A stretch of DNA of 64,000 nucleotides from Oribacterium sp. (GCA_004554245.1 SFND01000002.1:119469-183468); one strand, 5' to 3'. Numbered from the stretch's first letter, positions 17,373-25,464 are shown. The notes: generated from the sequence alone by a model not told the origin. Numbers and translations are program-made.

Positions 17373-18647
17373 ATGCAAATGAAACCAGACGATAAAATCC
17401 GCTGTTCTTTCTGCGGTAAATCGGCGAAGCAGGTACATAAGCTCATCGCCGGTTTAAATAATAATTATATCTGTGACGAGTGTGTCGAGCTCTGCGAGGA
17501 GATCCTGAACGAGCAGGATGGTGATTTCAGAGAGGACAGCGACACCTCAGACATCCATCTTCTGAAGCCGAAGGAGATCCATGATTTCCTCGATGAGTAT
17601 GTCATCGGACAGGATGAGGCGAAGAAGGTGCTGTCTGTAGCGGTTTATAACCACTACAAGCGCATCACCTCGAAAATCAAGGACATCGACGTTCAGAAGT
17701 CGAACATCCTGATGATCGGACCGACCGGTACCGGTAAGACCTACCTGGCACAGACCCTGGCCCGCATCCTCGGCGTTCCGTTCGCAATCGCAGATGCTAC
17801 GGCGCTCACCGAAGCCGGCTATGTCGGCGAGGATGTCGAGAACATCCTCCTGAAGCTGATTCAGGCGGCAGACTATGATATCAAGCGTGCGGAGATCGGT
17901 ATCATCTATATCGATGAGATCGATAAGATCACGAAGAAGTCGGAGAATGTCTCCATCACCCGTGATGTCTCCGGCGAGGGCGTTCAGCAGGCACTGCTGA
18001 AGATCCTCGAGGGGACCGTCGCTTCCGTACCACCTCAGGGCGGACGGAAGCATCCGCAGCAGGAGCTCATCCAGATCGATACGACGAATATCCTGTTCAT
18101 CTGCGGCGGTGCATTTGACGGCCTCGAGCACATCATCGAGAAGCGTGTCGCTTCCGGATCGATGGGCTTCGGTGCGGACATCGTCGAGAAGAATCGCGAC
18201 AACTACGATGACATCCTTCGTCAGGTACAGCCGGAGGATCTCGTACGCTTCGGTCTGATCCCGGAGTTTATCGGACGAGTACCGGTTGATGTCACCCTGC
18301 AGTCACATGATGCGGCGACCCTGAAGCGTATTCTGACGACCCCGAAGAACGCGCTCGTGAAGCAGTATCAGAAGCTGTTTGAGATCGACGGTGTCGAGCT
18401 CCGATTTACGGATGAGGCAGTCAGCGCCATCGCCGAGAAGGCAGCCGAGCGCAAGACCGGTGCCAGAGGACTCCGCTCCATCATGGAAGATATGATGATG
18501 GACATCATGTATGAGATTCCGTCCGAGCCGGACATCCAGAGCGTGGAGATCACAGAGGATGTGGTGAAGGGCACGGGCGAACCGATCATCACCCGTAAAG
18601 AGAAGAAAACAGCCCCTCGTGCAGATGCAGCAGATACGGCTGTATGA
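17373..18647 (+). CDS. clpX: ATP-dependent Clp protease ATP-binding subunit ClpX
   Basis: AAA+ unfoldase that feeds substrates to ClpP. The 424-residue protein has an N-terminal zinc-binding domain with CSFCGKS and CDECVELC, Walker A GPTGTGKT (about 116-123), Walker B IIYIDEIDK, the pore-1 loop region YVGEDVE and sensor motifs in GARGLRS. The start at 17373 follows GAGAGGA; an in-frame ATG two codons later is possible. A hairpin at 18656 follows the stop. Confidence 0.97.
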   Translation: MQMKPDDKIRCSFCGKSAKQVHKLIAGLNNNYICDECVELCEEILNEQDGDFREDSDTSDIHLLKPKEIHDFLDEYVIGQDEAKKVLSVAVYNHYKRITSKIKDIDVQKSNILMIGPTGTGKTYLAQTLARILGVPFAIADATALTEAGYVGEDVENILLKLIQAADYDIKRAEIGIIYIDEIDKITKKSENVSITRDVSGEGVQQALLKILEGTVASVPPQGGRKHPQQELIQIDTTNILFICGGAFDGLEHIIEKRVASGSMGFGADIVEKNRDNYDDILRQVQPEDLVRFGLIPEFIGRVPVDVTLQSHDAATLKRILTTPKNALVKQYQKLFEIDGVELRFTDEAVSAIAEKAAERKTGARGLRSIMEDMMMDIMYEIPSEPDIQSVEITEDVVKGTGEPIITRKEKKTAPRADAADTAV

Positions 18648-18655
18648 GTTTGACG

Positions 18656-18688
18656 AAACCCGATCGGTTATGTGCCGACCGGGTTTCC
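18656..18688 (+). terminator. Weak hairpin after clpX
   Basis: AAACCCGATCGG / CCGACCGGGTTT inverted repeat followed by a poor T-stretch (TTTCCTG). It may only attenuate readthrough into engB. Confidence 0.5.
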
Positions 18689-18746
18689 TGATCCTGAACC
18701 AGCTGGATCCGTCAGGTATCAATCATCACTAAGAAAAGGAGATTCC

Positions 18747-19361
18747 ATGAAGATCACTTCTGTAGAGCTGGAGAGAGTGCTGGGCGTAAAATCCGAGCTT
18801 CCGAAGACCGGAAAACCTGAATTTGTCATGGCGGGACGATCCAATGTCGGAAAGTCCTCCTTTATCAATGCCTTCGTCAATCGAAAGAACTTCGCCCGTA
18901 CGAGCTCGACACCGGGTAAGACGCGCACGATCAACTTTTATAACATCAACGAACGGTTTTATCTCGTCGACCTCCCTGGCTACGGCTATGCATCCACCGG
19001 TGCGGTCGAGCAGGAGAAGTGGGGTCGGATGATCAACCGCTATCTCGAAACCTCGGACGACATCGAGGAGGTGATCCTCTTCGTAGACATCCGCCACGAT
19101 CCATCGAAGCTCGACATCCAGATGTTCGACTACGTGACCCAGGTCACCGGCTTCGAGCCGATCGTCATCCTGACGAAGATGGATAAGATCAATCGCTCAC
19201 AGATCAAAAAGCAGACCGCTGCGATCCGCAAGGCTCTGCACGCGACGGAAAACTGTACGATGATCCCGTTCTCCTCCCAATCAAAGCAGGGACTCGAGAG
19301 CATCTATGCGATCATCGACGAGATTATGGATGCCCCGGAAACTCCAGAGACACAGGCGTGA
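18747..19361 (+). CDS. engB: Ribosome biogenesis GTPase YsxC/EngB
   Basis: TrmE-Era-EngA family GTPase needed for 50S subunit assembly. The 204-residue protein shows G1 GRSNVGKSS, G2 TSSTPGKTRTINF, G3 DLPGYGYA and G4 TKMDK. ATG 18747 follows AAAAGGAGAT. It is placed after clpX, as in Bacillus and many Clostridia, and is followed by a repeat copy and the infC promoter. Confidence 0.96.
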   Translation: MKITSVELERVLGVKSELPKTGKPEFVMAGRSNVGKSSFINAFVNRKNFARTSSTPGKTRTINFYNINERFYLVDLPGYGYASTGAVEQEKWGRMINRYLETSDDIEEVILFVDIRHDPSKLDIQMFDYVTQVTGFEPIVILTKMDKINRSQIKKQTAAIRKALHATENCTMIPFSSQSKQGLESIYAIIDEIMDAPETPETQA

Positions 19362-19372
19362 GCCTGGATGTA

Positions 19373-19424
19373 GTAAGGGCTCAGGTAGTGGACCCTCCGG
19401 GCCCCTTACCTGTCTGAACTGTTA
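19373..19424 (+). repeat. Dispersed intergenic repeat, copy 3 (short form)
   Basis: GTAAGGGC pairs with GCCCCTTAC around ACCCTCCGG. The tail CTGTCTGAACTGTTAC matches copies at 3636 and 56339. It lacks the GCACAGTA inner hairpin and is located immediately after engB. Confidence 0.55.
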
Positions 19425-19466
19425 CATCTGATGTAAACCGGGAATTGCAAAATTCCGAAAACGGGC

Positions 19467-19495
19467 TTGACATCGGTGCAGACTGGTGCTAGTCT
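19467..19495 (+). promoter_or_regulatory. Promoter of infC-rpmI-rplT
   Basis: Perfect TTGACA (19467-19472), 17-base spacer, TAGTCT (19490-19495). Confidence 0.8.
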
Positions 19496-19501
19496 ATAAA
19501 G

Positions 19502-19630
19502 GTCGTAAAGACAAAGGAAAGTAGGTATCCACCTCACCTTGGCAGTTGTAGCTGACCCGGGTTCATATTTGATTATTACTTCGTGTATTTTCATTATGGT
19601 GGATTGGCTTACAATCCGCCATTTTTTTGC
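19502..19630 (+). promoter_or_regulatory. L20-type leader (ribosomal protein autoregulation) of infC
   Basis: The 5' leader carries TAGGTATCCACCTCACCTT, then GACCCGGGTTCATATT, then a terminator hairpin GGTGGATTG / CAATCCGCC followed by ATTTTTTT (19598-19628). This matches the L20 leader class that precedes infC in Gram-positives as I recall it. There, excess L20 protein binds the leader and favours premature termination. The class call rests on remembered sequence features, not a covariance model. Confidence 0.75.
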
Positions 19631-19659
19631 ATTCGACCAGTGTATGTGGAGAGGAGTTT

Positions 19660-20181
19660 ATGGCTATTAAGAAAAACGCAAGCATCGAAATTAACGAGCA
19701 GATCCGTGACAGAGAGGTAAGAGTCATTGGTGCAGAGGGCGAGCAGCTCGGTATCATGTCTTCCAAGGACGCTTATATGATGGCGAAGGAGAAGGACCTG
19801 GATCTTATTAAGATCGCGCCGACTGCAACGCCGCCTGTTGTAAAGATCGCCGACTTCGGTAAGTATCGTTACGAGATGATGCGTAAGGAAAAGGAAGCCA
19901 AGCGTAATCAGCGCGTAACTGAGCTGAAGGAGATCCGTATGACACCGAACATCGATCAGAACGATCTCAACACAAAGTTATCCGCTGCACGTAAGTTCCT
20001 CGAGAAGGGCAATAAGGTCAAGGTCGCTCTTCGATTCAGAGGCCGTGAGATGTCTCGTATGAATCAGTCCAAGTACATCCTTGACGAGTTCGCCGAGCAG
20101 CTGAAGGACATCGCTGTCCTCGATAAGCCGGCGAAGGTAGAAGGCAGAAACATGGCGATTGTAATAAGCCCGAAAAAGTAA
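19660..20181 (+). CDS. infC: Translation initiation factor IF-3
   Basis: The 173-residue factor binds the 30S subunit and checks start codons. It shows the N-domain INEQIRDREVRVI, a lysine-rich linker (MRKEKEAKRNQ) and the C-domain segment KVALRFRGREM. ATG 19660 is preceded by GGAGAGGAG. It is the first gene of the classic infC-rpmI-rplT operon, 17 bases from rpmI. Confidence 0.97.
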   Translation: MAIKKNASIEINEQIRDREVRVIGAEGEQLGIMSSKDAYMMAKEKDLDLIKIAPTATPPVVKIADFGKYRYEMMRKEKEAKRNQRVTELKEIRMTPNIDQNDLNTKLSAARKFLEKGNKVKVALRFRGREMSRMNQSKYILDEFAEQLKDIAVLDKPAKVEGRNMAIVISPKK

Positions 20182-20198
20182 AATCACAGGAGGCTGTT

Positions 20199-20402
20199 AT
20201 GGCAAAGTTAAAGCTGAAGACAAAGAGAGCTGCTGCTAAGCGCTTTAAAGTTACTGGCACAGGAAAGCTTGTAAGAAATAAGGCTTACAAGTCTCACATT
20301 CTCACCAAGAAGACAACGAAGCGTAAGAGAGGCCTGCGCAAGGATACTGTCCTTGATCAGACCAACGTTAAGACGATGAAGAAGATTCTTCCATACCTTT
20401 GA
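20199..20402 (+). CDS. rpmI: 50S ribosomal protein L35
   Basis: Very basic 67-residue protein with the L35 pattern KTKRAAAKRFKVTGTGK and the C-terminal MKKILPYL. It starts 7 bases after AGGAGG and lies between infC and rplT. Confidence 0.97.
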   Translation: MAKLKLKTKRAAAKRFKVTGTGKLVRNKAYKSHILTKKTTKRKRGLRKDTVLDQTNVKTMKKILPYL

Positions 20403-20430
20403 TTTGTAGACTTTAGAGGAGGAAATTAAA

Positions 20431-20787
20431 ATGAGAATTAAGGGCGGATTAAACGCTAAGAAGAAGCATAATAGAGTACTCAAGCTTGCTAAAGGCTACA
20501 GAGGATCTCGCTCCAAGCACTACAGAGTAGCGAAGCAGAGCGTAATGAGAGCACTTACGGAGTCCTACAGAGGCCGTAAGGAGAGAAAGAGACAGTTCAG
20601 ACAGCTCTGGATCGCTCGTATCAACGCAGCTGCAAGACTGAATGGTCTTTCTTACAGCAAGTTCATGTTCGGCCTCAAGAATGCCGGCATCGATATGAAC
20701 CGTAAGATGCTTTCCGAGATCGCAATCGCTGATCCGGAGGGATTTGCAAAGCTCGCTGAGACTGCAAAGGCTAACCTCGCAAAGTAA
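20431..20787 (+). CDS. rplT: 50S ribosomal protein L20
   Basis: A 118-residue basic protein with KGYRGSRSKHYRVAKQSVM (about 22-40) and LWIARINAAARLNGLSYS, as in L20. Besides its structural role in the 50S subunit it is the expected repressor acting on the leader at 19502. It is the last gene of the operon and is followed by a terminator. Confidence 0.97.
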   Translation: MRIKGGLNAKKKHNRVLKLAKGYRGSRSKHYRVAKQSVMRALTESYRGRKERKRQFRQLWIARINAAARLNGLSYSKFMFGLKNAGIDMNRKMLSEIAIADPEGFAKLAETAKANLAK

Positions 20788-20793
20788 TGTTCG

Positions 20794-20822
20794 ACCGACA
20801 GGATTCGTCCTGTCGGTTTTTT
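20794..20822 (+). terminator. Intrinsic terminator of infC-rpmI-rplT
   Basis: ACCGACAGGA / TCCTGTCGGT hairpin with a TTCG loop, then T-run. Confidence 0.92.
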
Positions 20823-20887
20823 AATGCTCGTTTGCCGTGCGGACGTGAAGAGGCCGGCGATGGACTCTGTGGCCGAACACGCATTTC

Positions 20888-21142
20888 GATGACAATCCGG
20901 CCAGCACCCAGGAGGGCCGGCAACAGAAGCACAGTACTCCGAGGCCGGTAAACTCTAAGCCACGGACCCTAAGCGGCACTAGGCCCTCTGCAATCACTGA
21001 GTTTTCTTGAGGAAAACTCAGCGTTGCAGAGGGTTCCAAGGAGAGATAGCACCAAGTGCCGCTAAGGGGACCTGGCTTGATTTTACACGTCCTCTACGTA
21101 TGGCTTCTGTTGCCGGTCCTCATGGGCACTGGCCGATTTCCG
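20888..21142. repeat. Nested inverted-repeat element containing two opposed copies of the dispersed repeat
   Basis: Three nested inverted repeats: outer arms 20894-20930 and 21103-21138 (each includes GGCCGGCAACAGAAGC or a close variant); middle arms 20959-20980 and 21055-21076 (CTAAGCGGCACT / AGTGCCGCTAAG); inner arms 20984-21006 and 21011-21033 (CCCTCTGCAA...GTTTTC / GAAAAC...TTGCAGAGGG). The left side also contains GCACAGTACTCCGAGGCCGG, the core of the dispersed repeat. No credible ORF is present. It fills most of the gene-free stretch between rplT and the convergent tRNA-Leu. Confidence 0.8.
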
Positions 21143-21184
21143 TTTCCCGATGAAAAATCAAATATCTAACTCGGAAAAACACAT

Positions 21185-21220
21185 AAAAAAAGAACCGATT
21201 CTTATGAATCGATTCTTTGA
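21185..21220 (-). terminator. Terminator of tRNA-Leu(CAG)
   Basis: On the minus strand, AGAATCGATTC / GAATCGGTTCT hairpin followed by seven T. Confidence 0.88.
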
Positions 21221-21221
21221 T

Positions 21222-21303
21222 GCGGAAGAAGGGATTTGAACCCTCAAGAGTGTAACCTCACACGGACCTGAACCGTGCGCGTCTGCCGTTCCGCCACTTC
21301 CGC
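21222..21303 (-). tRNA. tRNA-Leu(CAG)
   Basis: Read on the minus strand: acceptor stem GCGGAAG / CTTCCGC, anticodon stem CACGG / CCGTG with loop TTCAGGT (anticodon CAG), a long variable arm of class II tRNAs and T-loop GTTCAAAT. CCA is not encoded. It has its own promoter and terminator. Confidence 0.95.
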
Positions 21304-21313
21304 GAACTCGTAT

Positions 21314-21342
21314 ATAATAGCATGGTGAGATGGGTTCGTCAA
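21314..21342 (-). promoter_or_regulatory. Promoter of tRNA-Leu(CAG)
   Basis: Minus strand TTGACG (21337-21342), 17-base spacer, TATTAT (21314-21319), ten bases before the tRNA. Confidence 0.85.
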
Positions 21343-21422
21343 CAACTAATTTTCACTTTTTTTGATTGGACTTTGCGGTGGGATCGGTCACGGAGTCCAC
21401 TGCCGGGCCACCACATTTGAAT

Positions 21423-21923
21423 TCAGTGGAGGAACGCGCCGAGCACGCCGTAGGAGACGATCGACATGATGGCGGAGGCGAGCAGTACGCCGACGATGAT
21501 GGCGAGGAAGGACTTCTTCCGCGGCATGTGCAGGAGGCCTGCGACGAGGGAGCCGGTCCATGCGCCGGTGCCCGGGAGCGGGATGCCGACGAAGAGCACG
21601 AGGCTCCAGAAATCATACTTCTGAATCGATGCCTGGTTCTTCTCGACCTTCTCACGGAGCTTTCGCGCGATCCCCTGTGTCGGTCCGAAATGCTCACAGG
21701 CCAGTACGATCTTCTCGATGAAGAGAAGGATCAGCGGGATCGGCAGGAGATTTCCAACGATGCAGAGGATCAGTGCACGCAGATACGGCACGCCCAGCAG
21801 CGAGGATGCGAGGAGTCCGCCACGGAGCTCCAGGATCGGCATCAAGGAAATGATGAAGACGATGGCGTCCTTCGAGAGGAGTCCCGTCAGGTGAGTAGTG
21901 ACAAAGCTTACAAGTGCTTCCAT
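21423..21923 (-). CDS. Small integral membrane protein, COG2426 (small multidrug export) family
   Basis: The 166-residue protein has about four to five membrane helices: ISLMPILELRGGLLASSLLG is the family-typical first half, and VLFVGIPLPGTGAWTGSLVA with the PGTGAW signature the second half. COG2426 proteins are annotated as putative small multidrug export proteins and resemble the DedA/SNARE-associated fold with its two re-entrant PxxxxR/PGTGxW loops, but no transport substrate is established. The start at 21923 (minus) is preceded by TTGAGG; an upstream in-frame ATG at 21935 has no such site. It is the only full protein gene on the minus strand and diverges from the leader RNA promoter at 21965. 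Confidence 0.75.
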   Translation of the reverse strand: MEALVSFVTTHLTGLLSKDAIVFIISLMPILELRGGLLASSLLGVPYLRALILCIVGNLLPIPLILLFIEKIVLACEHFGPTQGIARKLREKVEKNQASIQKYDFWSLVLFVGIPLPGTGAWTGSLVAGLLHMPRKKSFLAIIVGVLLASAIMSIVSYGVLGAFLH

Positions 21924-21964
21924 TTTTGACCTCAATTTCCTAATAATATCGTAATTCAGTTTTC

Positions 21965-21993
21965 TTGAATGCCCCTATGGAATGTGATAGACT
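21965..21993 (+). promoter_or_regulatory. Promoter driving the structured leader and the 22.3-30 kb operon
   Basis: TTGAAT (21965-21970), 17-base spacer, TAGACT (21988-21993). Predicted transcript start is near 22000, about 270 bases before the first start codon. Confidence 0.65.
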
Positions 21994-21999
21994 AAACAG

Positions 22000-22271
22000 A
22001 TGATTTGAAAGTGCGCGCACACGTCATCTGGAAGATAACGAGGTCTCCCGCGGCGTGCTGGCAGTTCTGGTCGCCTGCATTGTCCGACGCCATAAAAGGC
22101 ACAATGCCGATTCTATCGACTGCGTCCCACAGTGTCAAGCTATGCGCAGATTTCAGCTCACTGAAACAAGGAAATGTAAGCCGGGAGACGGTCTAACCGA
22201 TGTCTGCCATCCGGGAATCACGGGCGTTGACGCGGTACCACAGGTCCCCGAACAGCTGTAGAAAGAATAGT
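22000..22271 (+). ncRNA. Candidate structured RNA or long 5' leader (unassigned)
   Basis: Gene-free 270-base stretch after a good promoter. Complementary elements include AGATGA / TCATCT enclosing the self-complementary GTGCGCGCAC (22000-22029); GTCTCCCG (22043-22050) with CGGGAGAC (22182-22189); GGCGT (22052) with ACGCC (22087); GGC-ACAAT-GCC near 22098; and TTTCAGCTCACTGAAA (22151-22166). Local codon use is not gene-like. There is no terminator before the 53-residue gene, so a regulatory leader is more likely than a free RNA. I compared it from memory with 6S, tmRNA, RNase P, T-box, ydaO and GEMM leaders and found no match. Confidence 0.45.
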
Positions 22272-22433
22272 ATGATCAGTTACGAAGAAGAAATCAAACG
22301 TTTTAAGCCGAGTCTCGATGTCGATCAGATCGAGGATGCGATCGCGAAGGTGGATCTCACCGATATGAACGACATCATGACCAGTCTCATCGAGGAGGCC
22401 ATCAAGCATAAAAAGGATGAGAGCGTTAAATGA
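22272..22433 (+). CDS. Small acidic protein of unknown function (53 aa)
   Basis: Starts at ATG 22272 after a weak GAAAGAA site and ends in an ATGA overlap with the next gene, which supports translation coupling. The protein (ISYEEEIKRFKPSLDVDQIE at the start) is charged, without signal or membrane segment, and predicted helical. It is the first gene of the TPR-cdaA-cdaR operon. Function unknown; a regulatory or scaffold role for the TPR partner is only a guess. Confidence 0.6.
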   Translation: MISYEEEIKRFKPSLDVDQIEDAIAKVDLTDMNDIMTSLIEEAIKHKKDESVK

Positions 22434-23731
22434 AGTATGACGTAATGCTGGAGCAGATCGCAAACTGCTACTATAATCTGGGACTCGAGCGTGCACGTCT
22501 GCGCGATCTGAGTGGCGCCGCCGAGCTGCTGAAGAAGTCGCTGACCTTCGATAAGTATCAGAAGGATGCGCGAAATCTGCTGGGGCTGATCTTTTTCGAG
22601 TGTGGTGAGACCGCGGATGCGCTCGTGCAGTGGGTCATCAGTATGAACCTGCTCCCACAGGATAACATCGCGGATCATTATCTCGATGAGGTCCAGCGCA
22701 AGCCGGCGATCCTCCGAATCTGTTCGGACAATGTCAAGCGCTACAATCAGGCGCTGGACTACGCGCAGAACAACAACGAGGACCTCGCCATCATGCAGCT
22801 TAATCAGGTCATCGAGGACAGTCCGAACTATATCAAGGCACACATCCTGCTCGCTCTTTTATATATGAAGAGAGAGGACTGGGTGAAGGCGGGACGCAGC
22901 CTCTACCTCGTGCTGAAAATCGATCGCAACAACCCGAAGGCCCTCGTGCTGATGGATGAGGTCAAGCATAACACCGGCCGGAAGGAGGTCGAGCAGAGCC
23001 GCCTGAAGAATGCATTTTCCCACCGCAAGATGACGGATGATGATGTGCTGATTCCCCAGGAGGTGAAGCAGGTGTCACCGTGGATGGTCGTCGGCTACAT
23101 CTTCGTCGGCGTCATCCTGGCACTCTTCGCATTTTATCTGCTGATCATGCCGGCGAAGACGAAGGCGCTCAATGCGGAGAACAACCGTGAGCTGATTTCC
23201 TATACCGAGAAACTCGATGCCTCGAACCGTGAATATGCAGAGCTGAAGGACTCATATGATACGCTGGAGTCGCAGTACGCCGAGGCAGCTCAGCAGGTTT
23301 CACAGTTTGAGAATGCCAATGCCTCCTTCATGGGGCAGTACCAGGCACTGAACGAGATCCGGACAGCGCTTGCAAATGGCGATGTCCTTCAGGCGGCGAA
23401 GCTCTATACGGACCTCGATCAGACGCAGATCAGTGATGCGACGATGCTACAGCAGCTTCAGAGCATCAAGGTGGAGATGGAGGGCTCGATCTATCAGGAG
23501 CTCGCCGACCAGGCGACCAACGCCTGGAACAGCGGAAACCAGGATCAGGCAGCCGAGCTGTATAATCTGAGCCTGGCGATCCGCGAGGAACCGGAAAATA
23601 TGTATCTCCTCGGACGTCTCTACCAGAGTATGGGACGAACGGAGGAAGCAAATACACTGTTTGATAAAATCATCGGCGCACACCCGGATTCAAATTATGC
23701 CGAGCGCGCGAGACAGGCAAGAGGGTACTGA
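22430..23731 (+). CDS. Membrane-anchored tetratricopeptide-repeat protein
   Basis: The 433-residue protein has TPR-like helix pairs at the N-terminus (about 1-185, e.g. YYNLGLERARLRDLSGAAEL and AHILLALLYMKREDWVKAG), a single membrane helix (about 220-242, VGYIFVGVILALFAFYLLIM), a coiled-coil stretch rich in E, Q and A (about 250-300), and a second TPR set at the C-terminus (LAIREEPENMYLLGRLYQSM). It is cytoplasmic at one end and probably extracytoplasmic at the other, so it could bridge the membrane. It overlaps the small gene by 4 bases and is 3 bases from the next. Partner unknown. Confidence 0.75.
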   Translation: MKYDVMLEQIANCYYNLGLERARLRDLSGAAELLKKSLTFDKYQKDARNLLGLIFFECGETADALVQWVISMNLLPQDNIADHYLDEVQRKPAILRICSDNVKRYNQALDYAQNNNEDLAIMQLNQVIEDSPNYIKAHILLALLYMKREDWVKAGRSLYLVLKIDRNNPKALVLMDEVKHNTGRKEVEQSRLKNAFSHRKMTDDDVLIPQEVKQVSPWMVVGYIFVGVILALFAFYLLIMPAKTKALNAENNRELISYTEKLDASNREYAELKDSYDTLESQYAEAAQQVSQFENANASFMGQYQALNEIRTALANGDVLQAAKLYTDLDQTQISDATMLQQLQSIKVEMEGSIYQELADQATNAWNSGNQDQAAELYNLSLAIREEPENMYLLGRLYQSMGRTEEANTLFDKIIGAHPDSNYAERARQARGY

Positions 23732-23734
23732 TCC

Positions 23735-24556
23735 ATGCTGAATGTTGAGAAGATCCGCCTGATGACCCAGCTTTCGATTTATGACAGGAAAGAGGGGAAG
23801 GCGATACGGGATGTAAGCAGATATTTCAAGGGAGACTATCTCTCCCGGAGGATGTTCATGGCACTCGTGCACTATACACTGTGCTTTATTCTGGTGTCTA
23901 TGCTGCTGATGCTGATCAATATCGAAGAGCTTCTGATGCATCTGAACATCCCGTTTATCGTGGCAGCGGTCCGGGTCCTTCTTTTCATTTATGTGCTCGG
24001 CTTCGTCGGGATGATGGCCTTTTCCTATGTGCGCTATGCACGGGCCTACGATGATCTTCACCGTAAGAGTCTCTATTATATGGCGAAGCTCGACAAGCTT
24101 CTGCAGATCGAGGAGGCACCGGATACGAAACTTGACATCGAGAGCGCCGGCTCCGAGTTTTATAAGGAGAAGGGCGGGAAGATCCGCGTCATGGAGGATG
24201 CGCCTCTGCGGCAGACGAAGTGTTCGAAGACAGCGCCGGACAGAAGGGGCAGCGCGAGCGCGGCTCCGAAACAGGTAGAAGCACAGCCTGTGAAGCGAAA
24301 GAGTGCGGTGCAGGACACGGACCGGCAGGAAGAGGCGTGGCTCGATGATCCGATCGAGCCAGAGAACGGCTGGCTGGATGATCCGGTTGAACCGGAAGAC
24401 GGCTGGCTGGACGACGGAAACGATACAGTAACCACAGGCGACGATGGTGACTGGCTGGACGATCCGGTCGATCCGAAGCCGCATAGTGACACGGGCAGAG
24501 CCTCTATGGATGGCATACAGCTCATGGATTTCAGAAAACATCACGAAGGAAGATAA
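23735..24556 (+). CDS. Two-helix membrane protein with acidic WLDDP repeats
   Basis: Not recognised. The 273-residue product has two predicted membrane helices (about 45-68, ALVHYTLCFILVSMLLMLI, and 75-105, with VRVLLFIYVLGFVGMMAFS), a basic middle region, and a strongly acidic C-terminal part with the unit WLDD four times (EAWLDDPIEP, GWLDDPVEP, GWLDDG, DWLDDPVDP). Such short repeated Trp-acidic motifs often bind a partner protein. It stands between the TPR protein and another membrane protein within the cdaA operon, with 2-3 base spacings. Confidence 0.6.
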   Translation: MLNVEKIRLMTQLSIYDRKEGKAIRDVSRYFKGDYLSRRMFMALVHYTLCFILVSMLLMLINIEELLMHLNIPFIVAAVRVLLFIYVLGFVGMMAFSYVRYARAYDDLHRKSLYYMAKLDKLLQIEEAPDTKLDIESAGSEFYKEKGGKIRVMEDAPLRQTKCSKTAPDRRGSASAAPKQVEAQPVKRKSAVQDTDRQEEAWLDDPIEPENGWLDDPVEPEDGWLDDGNDTVTTGDDGDWLDDPVDPKPHSDTGRASMDGIQLMDFRKHHEGR

Positions 24557-24558
24557 AG

Positions 24559-25464
24559 ATGACACAGCTGGTCGATATGAAGGATGAATTACAGAAGTTT
24601 TACATCAAAAATGAATACTGGCTCACACCTGTACTGAAGGCGCTGACCGCGTTCCTGTGCTTTTTCATGATCCGGATTCGCATAGGCTCCGACAGCATGT
24701 TCGGCAGTCTGCTGATCGCGATCGCCGCTGCTGCGCTGTGCTCGTTCCTTCCGTGGACGGCCGTGACGGTCATGTCGGCGGTTTTCGTTCTGGGCAATGC
24801 CTATGGCACGTCGATGGAGCTCGCCCTTCTGGCGGCCTTCATCCTCCTGCTGATGGCGCTCGCACAGTCGGCCTTCCGTGCAGGAAATGCGATTCTGATC
24901 GTCCTGGTTCCCCTGCTGTTTTATCTGCATGTACCCTATGTACTCCCGGTCATCGCAGGGCTCAGCCTCGGACTGATGTCCATCGTACCGGTATCCATCG
25001 GTGTGATGATGTATTATTTTATCGAGTATATCTCGGAGAACGCATCTAAGCTCAGTGTATCGACGAAGGATCCGATGGAGATGGCGAGCCAGTATGCCAG
25101 CATCTTTCAGGGCTACTTTCAGAACCGCACGATGATCGTGTCCATCATGGCCTTCGCCATCTGCATCGTGCTGGTGTTTATCCTTCATCAGATGGTGTTT
25201 TCGTATAACTGGGGAGTCGCGGTCATCGTCGGACTCCTCTCGATCCTGGTGGTTTCTGCCATCGGATCCGCGCGGCTCGGAGCCACCTTCTCTTTCAGCA
25301 CGGCACTGATCGGCGTGATACTTTCCGGCATCCTCGCCCTTCTGTATGCACTGGCCTTCCATGGTGCAGACTATAAGGGGACGGAGCGCTTACGTTTCGA
25401 AGATGATGACTATTTCTATTTTGTAAAGGCGATTCCGAAGCTGAAATCAGGAAATGAGGCATAA
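24559..25464 (+). CDS. Polytopic membrane protein, function unknown
   Basis: The 301-residue product has a short cytoplasmic N-terminus then about seven to eight hydrophobic helices (first LKALTAFLCFFMIRI at about 25-40; last LIGVILSGILALLYALAFHG at about 252-272) and a short acidic tail. No catalytic or transport signature was recognised. It lies directly upstream of cdaA (gap 5 bases) in an unbroken run of genes, so a role in the same membrane process is likely. Confidence 0.6.
   Translation: MTQLVDMKDELQKFYIKNEYWLTPVLKALTAFLCFFMIRIRIGSDSMFGSLLIAIAAAALCSFLPWTAVTVMSAVFVLGNAYGTSMELALLAAFILLLMALAQSAFRAGNAILIVLVPLLFYLHVPYVLPVIAGLSLGLMSIVPVSIGVMMYYFIEYISENASKLSVSTKDPMEMASQYASIFQGYFQNRTMIVSIMAFAICIVLVFILHQMVFSYNWGVAVIVGLLSILVVSAIGSARLGATFSFSTALIGVILSGILALLYALAFHGADYKGTERLRFEDDDYFYFVKAIPKLKSGNEA

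Noticed and set aside
21366..21929. Plus-strand frame of 187 codons opposite the COG2426 gene.
   Set aside because: The minus-strand frame has membrane helices and the PGTGAW motif; the plus-strand one is an acidic shadow.
22005..22261. Two short overlapping frames inside the leader at 22000-22271.
   Set aside because: No ribosome binding sites, unusual composition rich in Cys, Arg and Ser, and the DNA shows strong self-complementarity consistent with structured RNA.
22000..22271. Possible 6S RNA, tmRNA, RNase P RNA or ydaO riboswitch.
   Set aside because: None of the remembered hallmark sequences (for example the tmRNA TTC arm or RNase P CR-I) is present, and there is no terminator for a free RNA.
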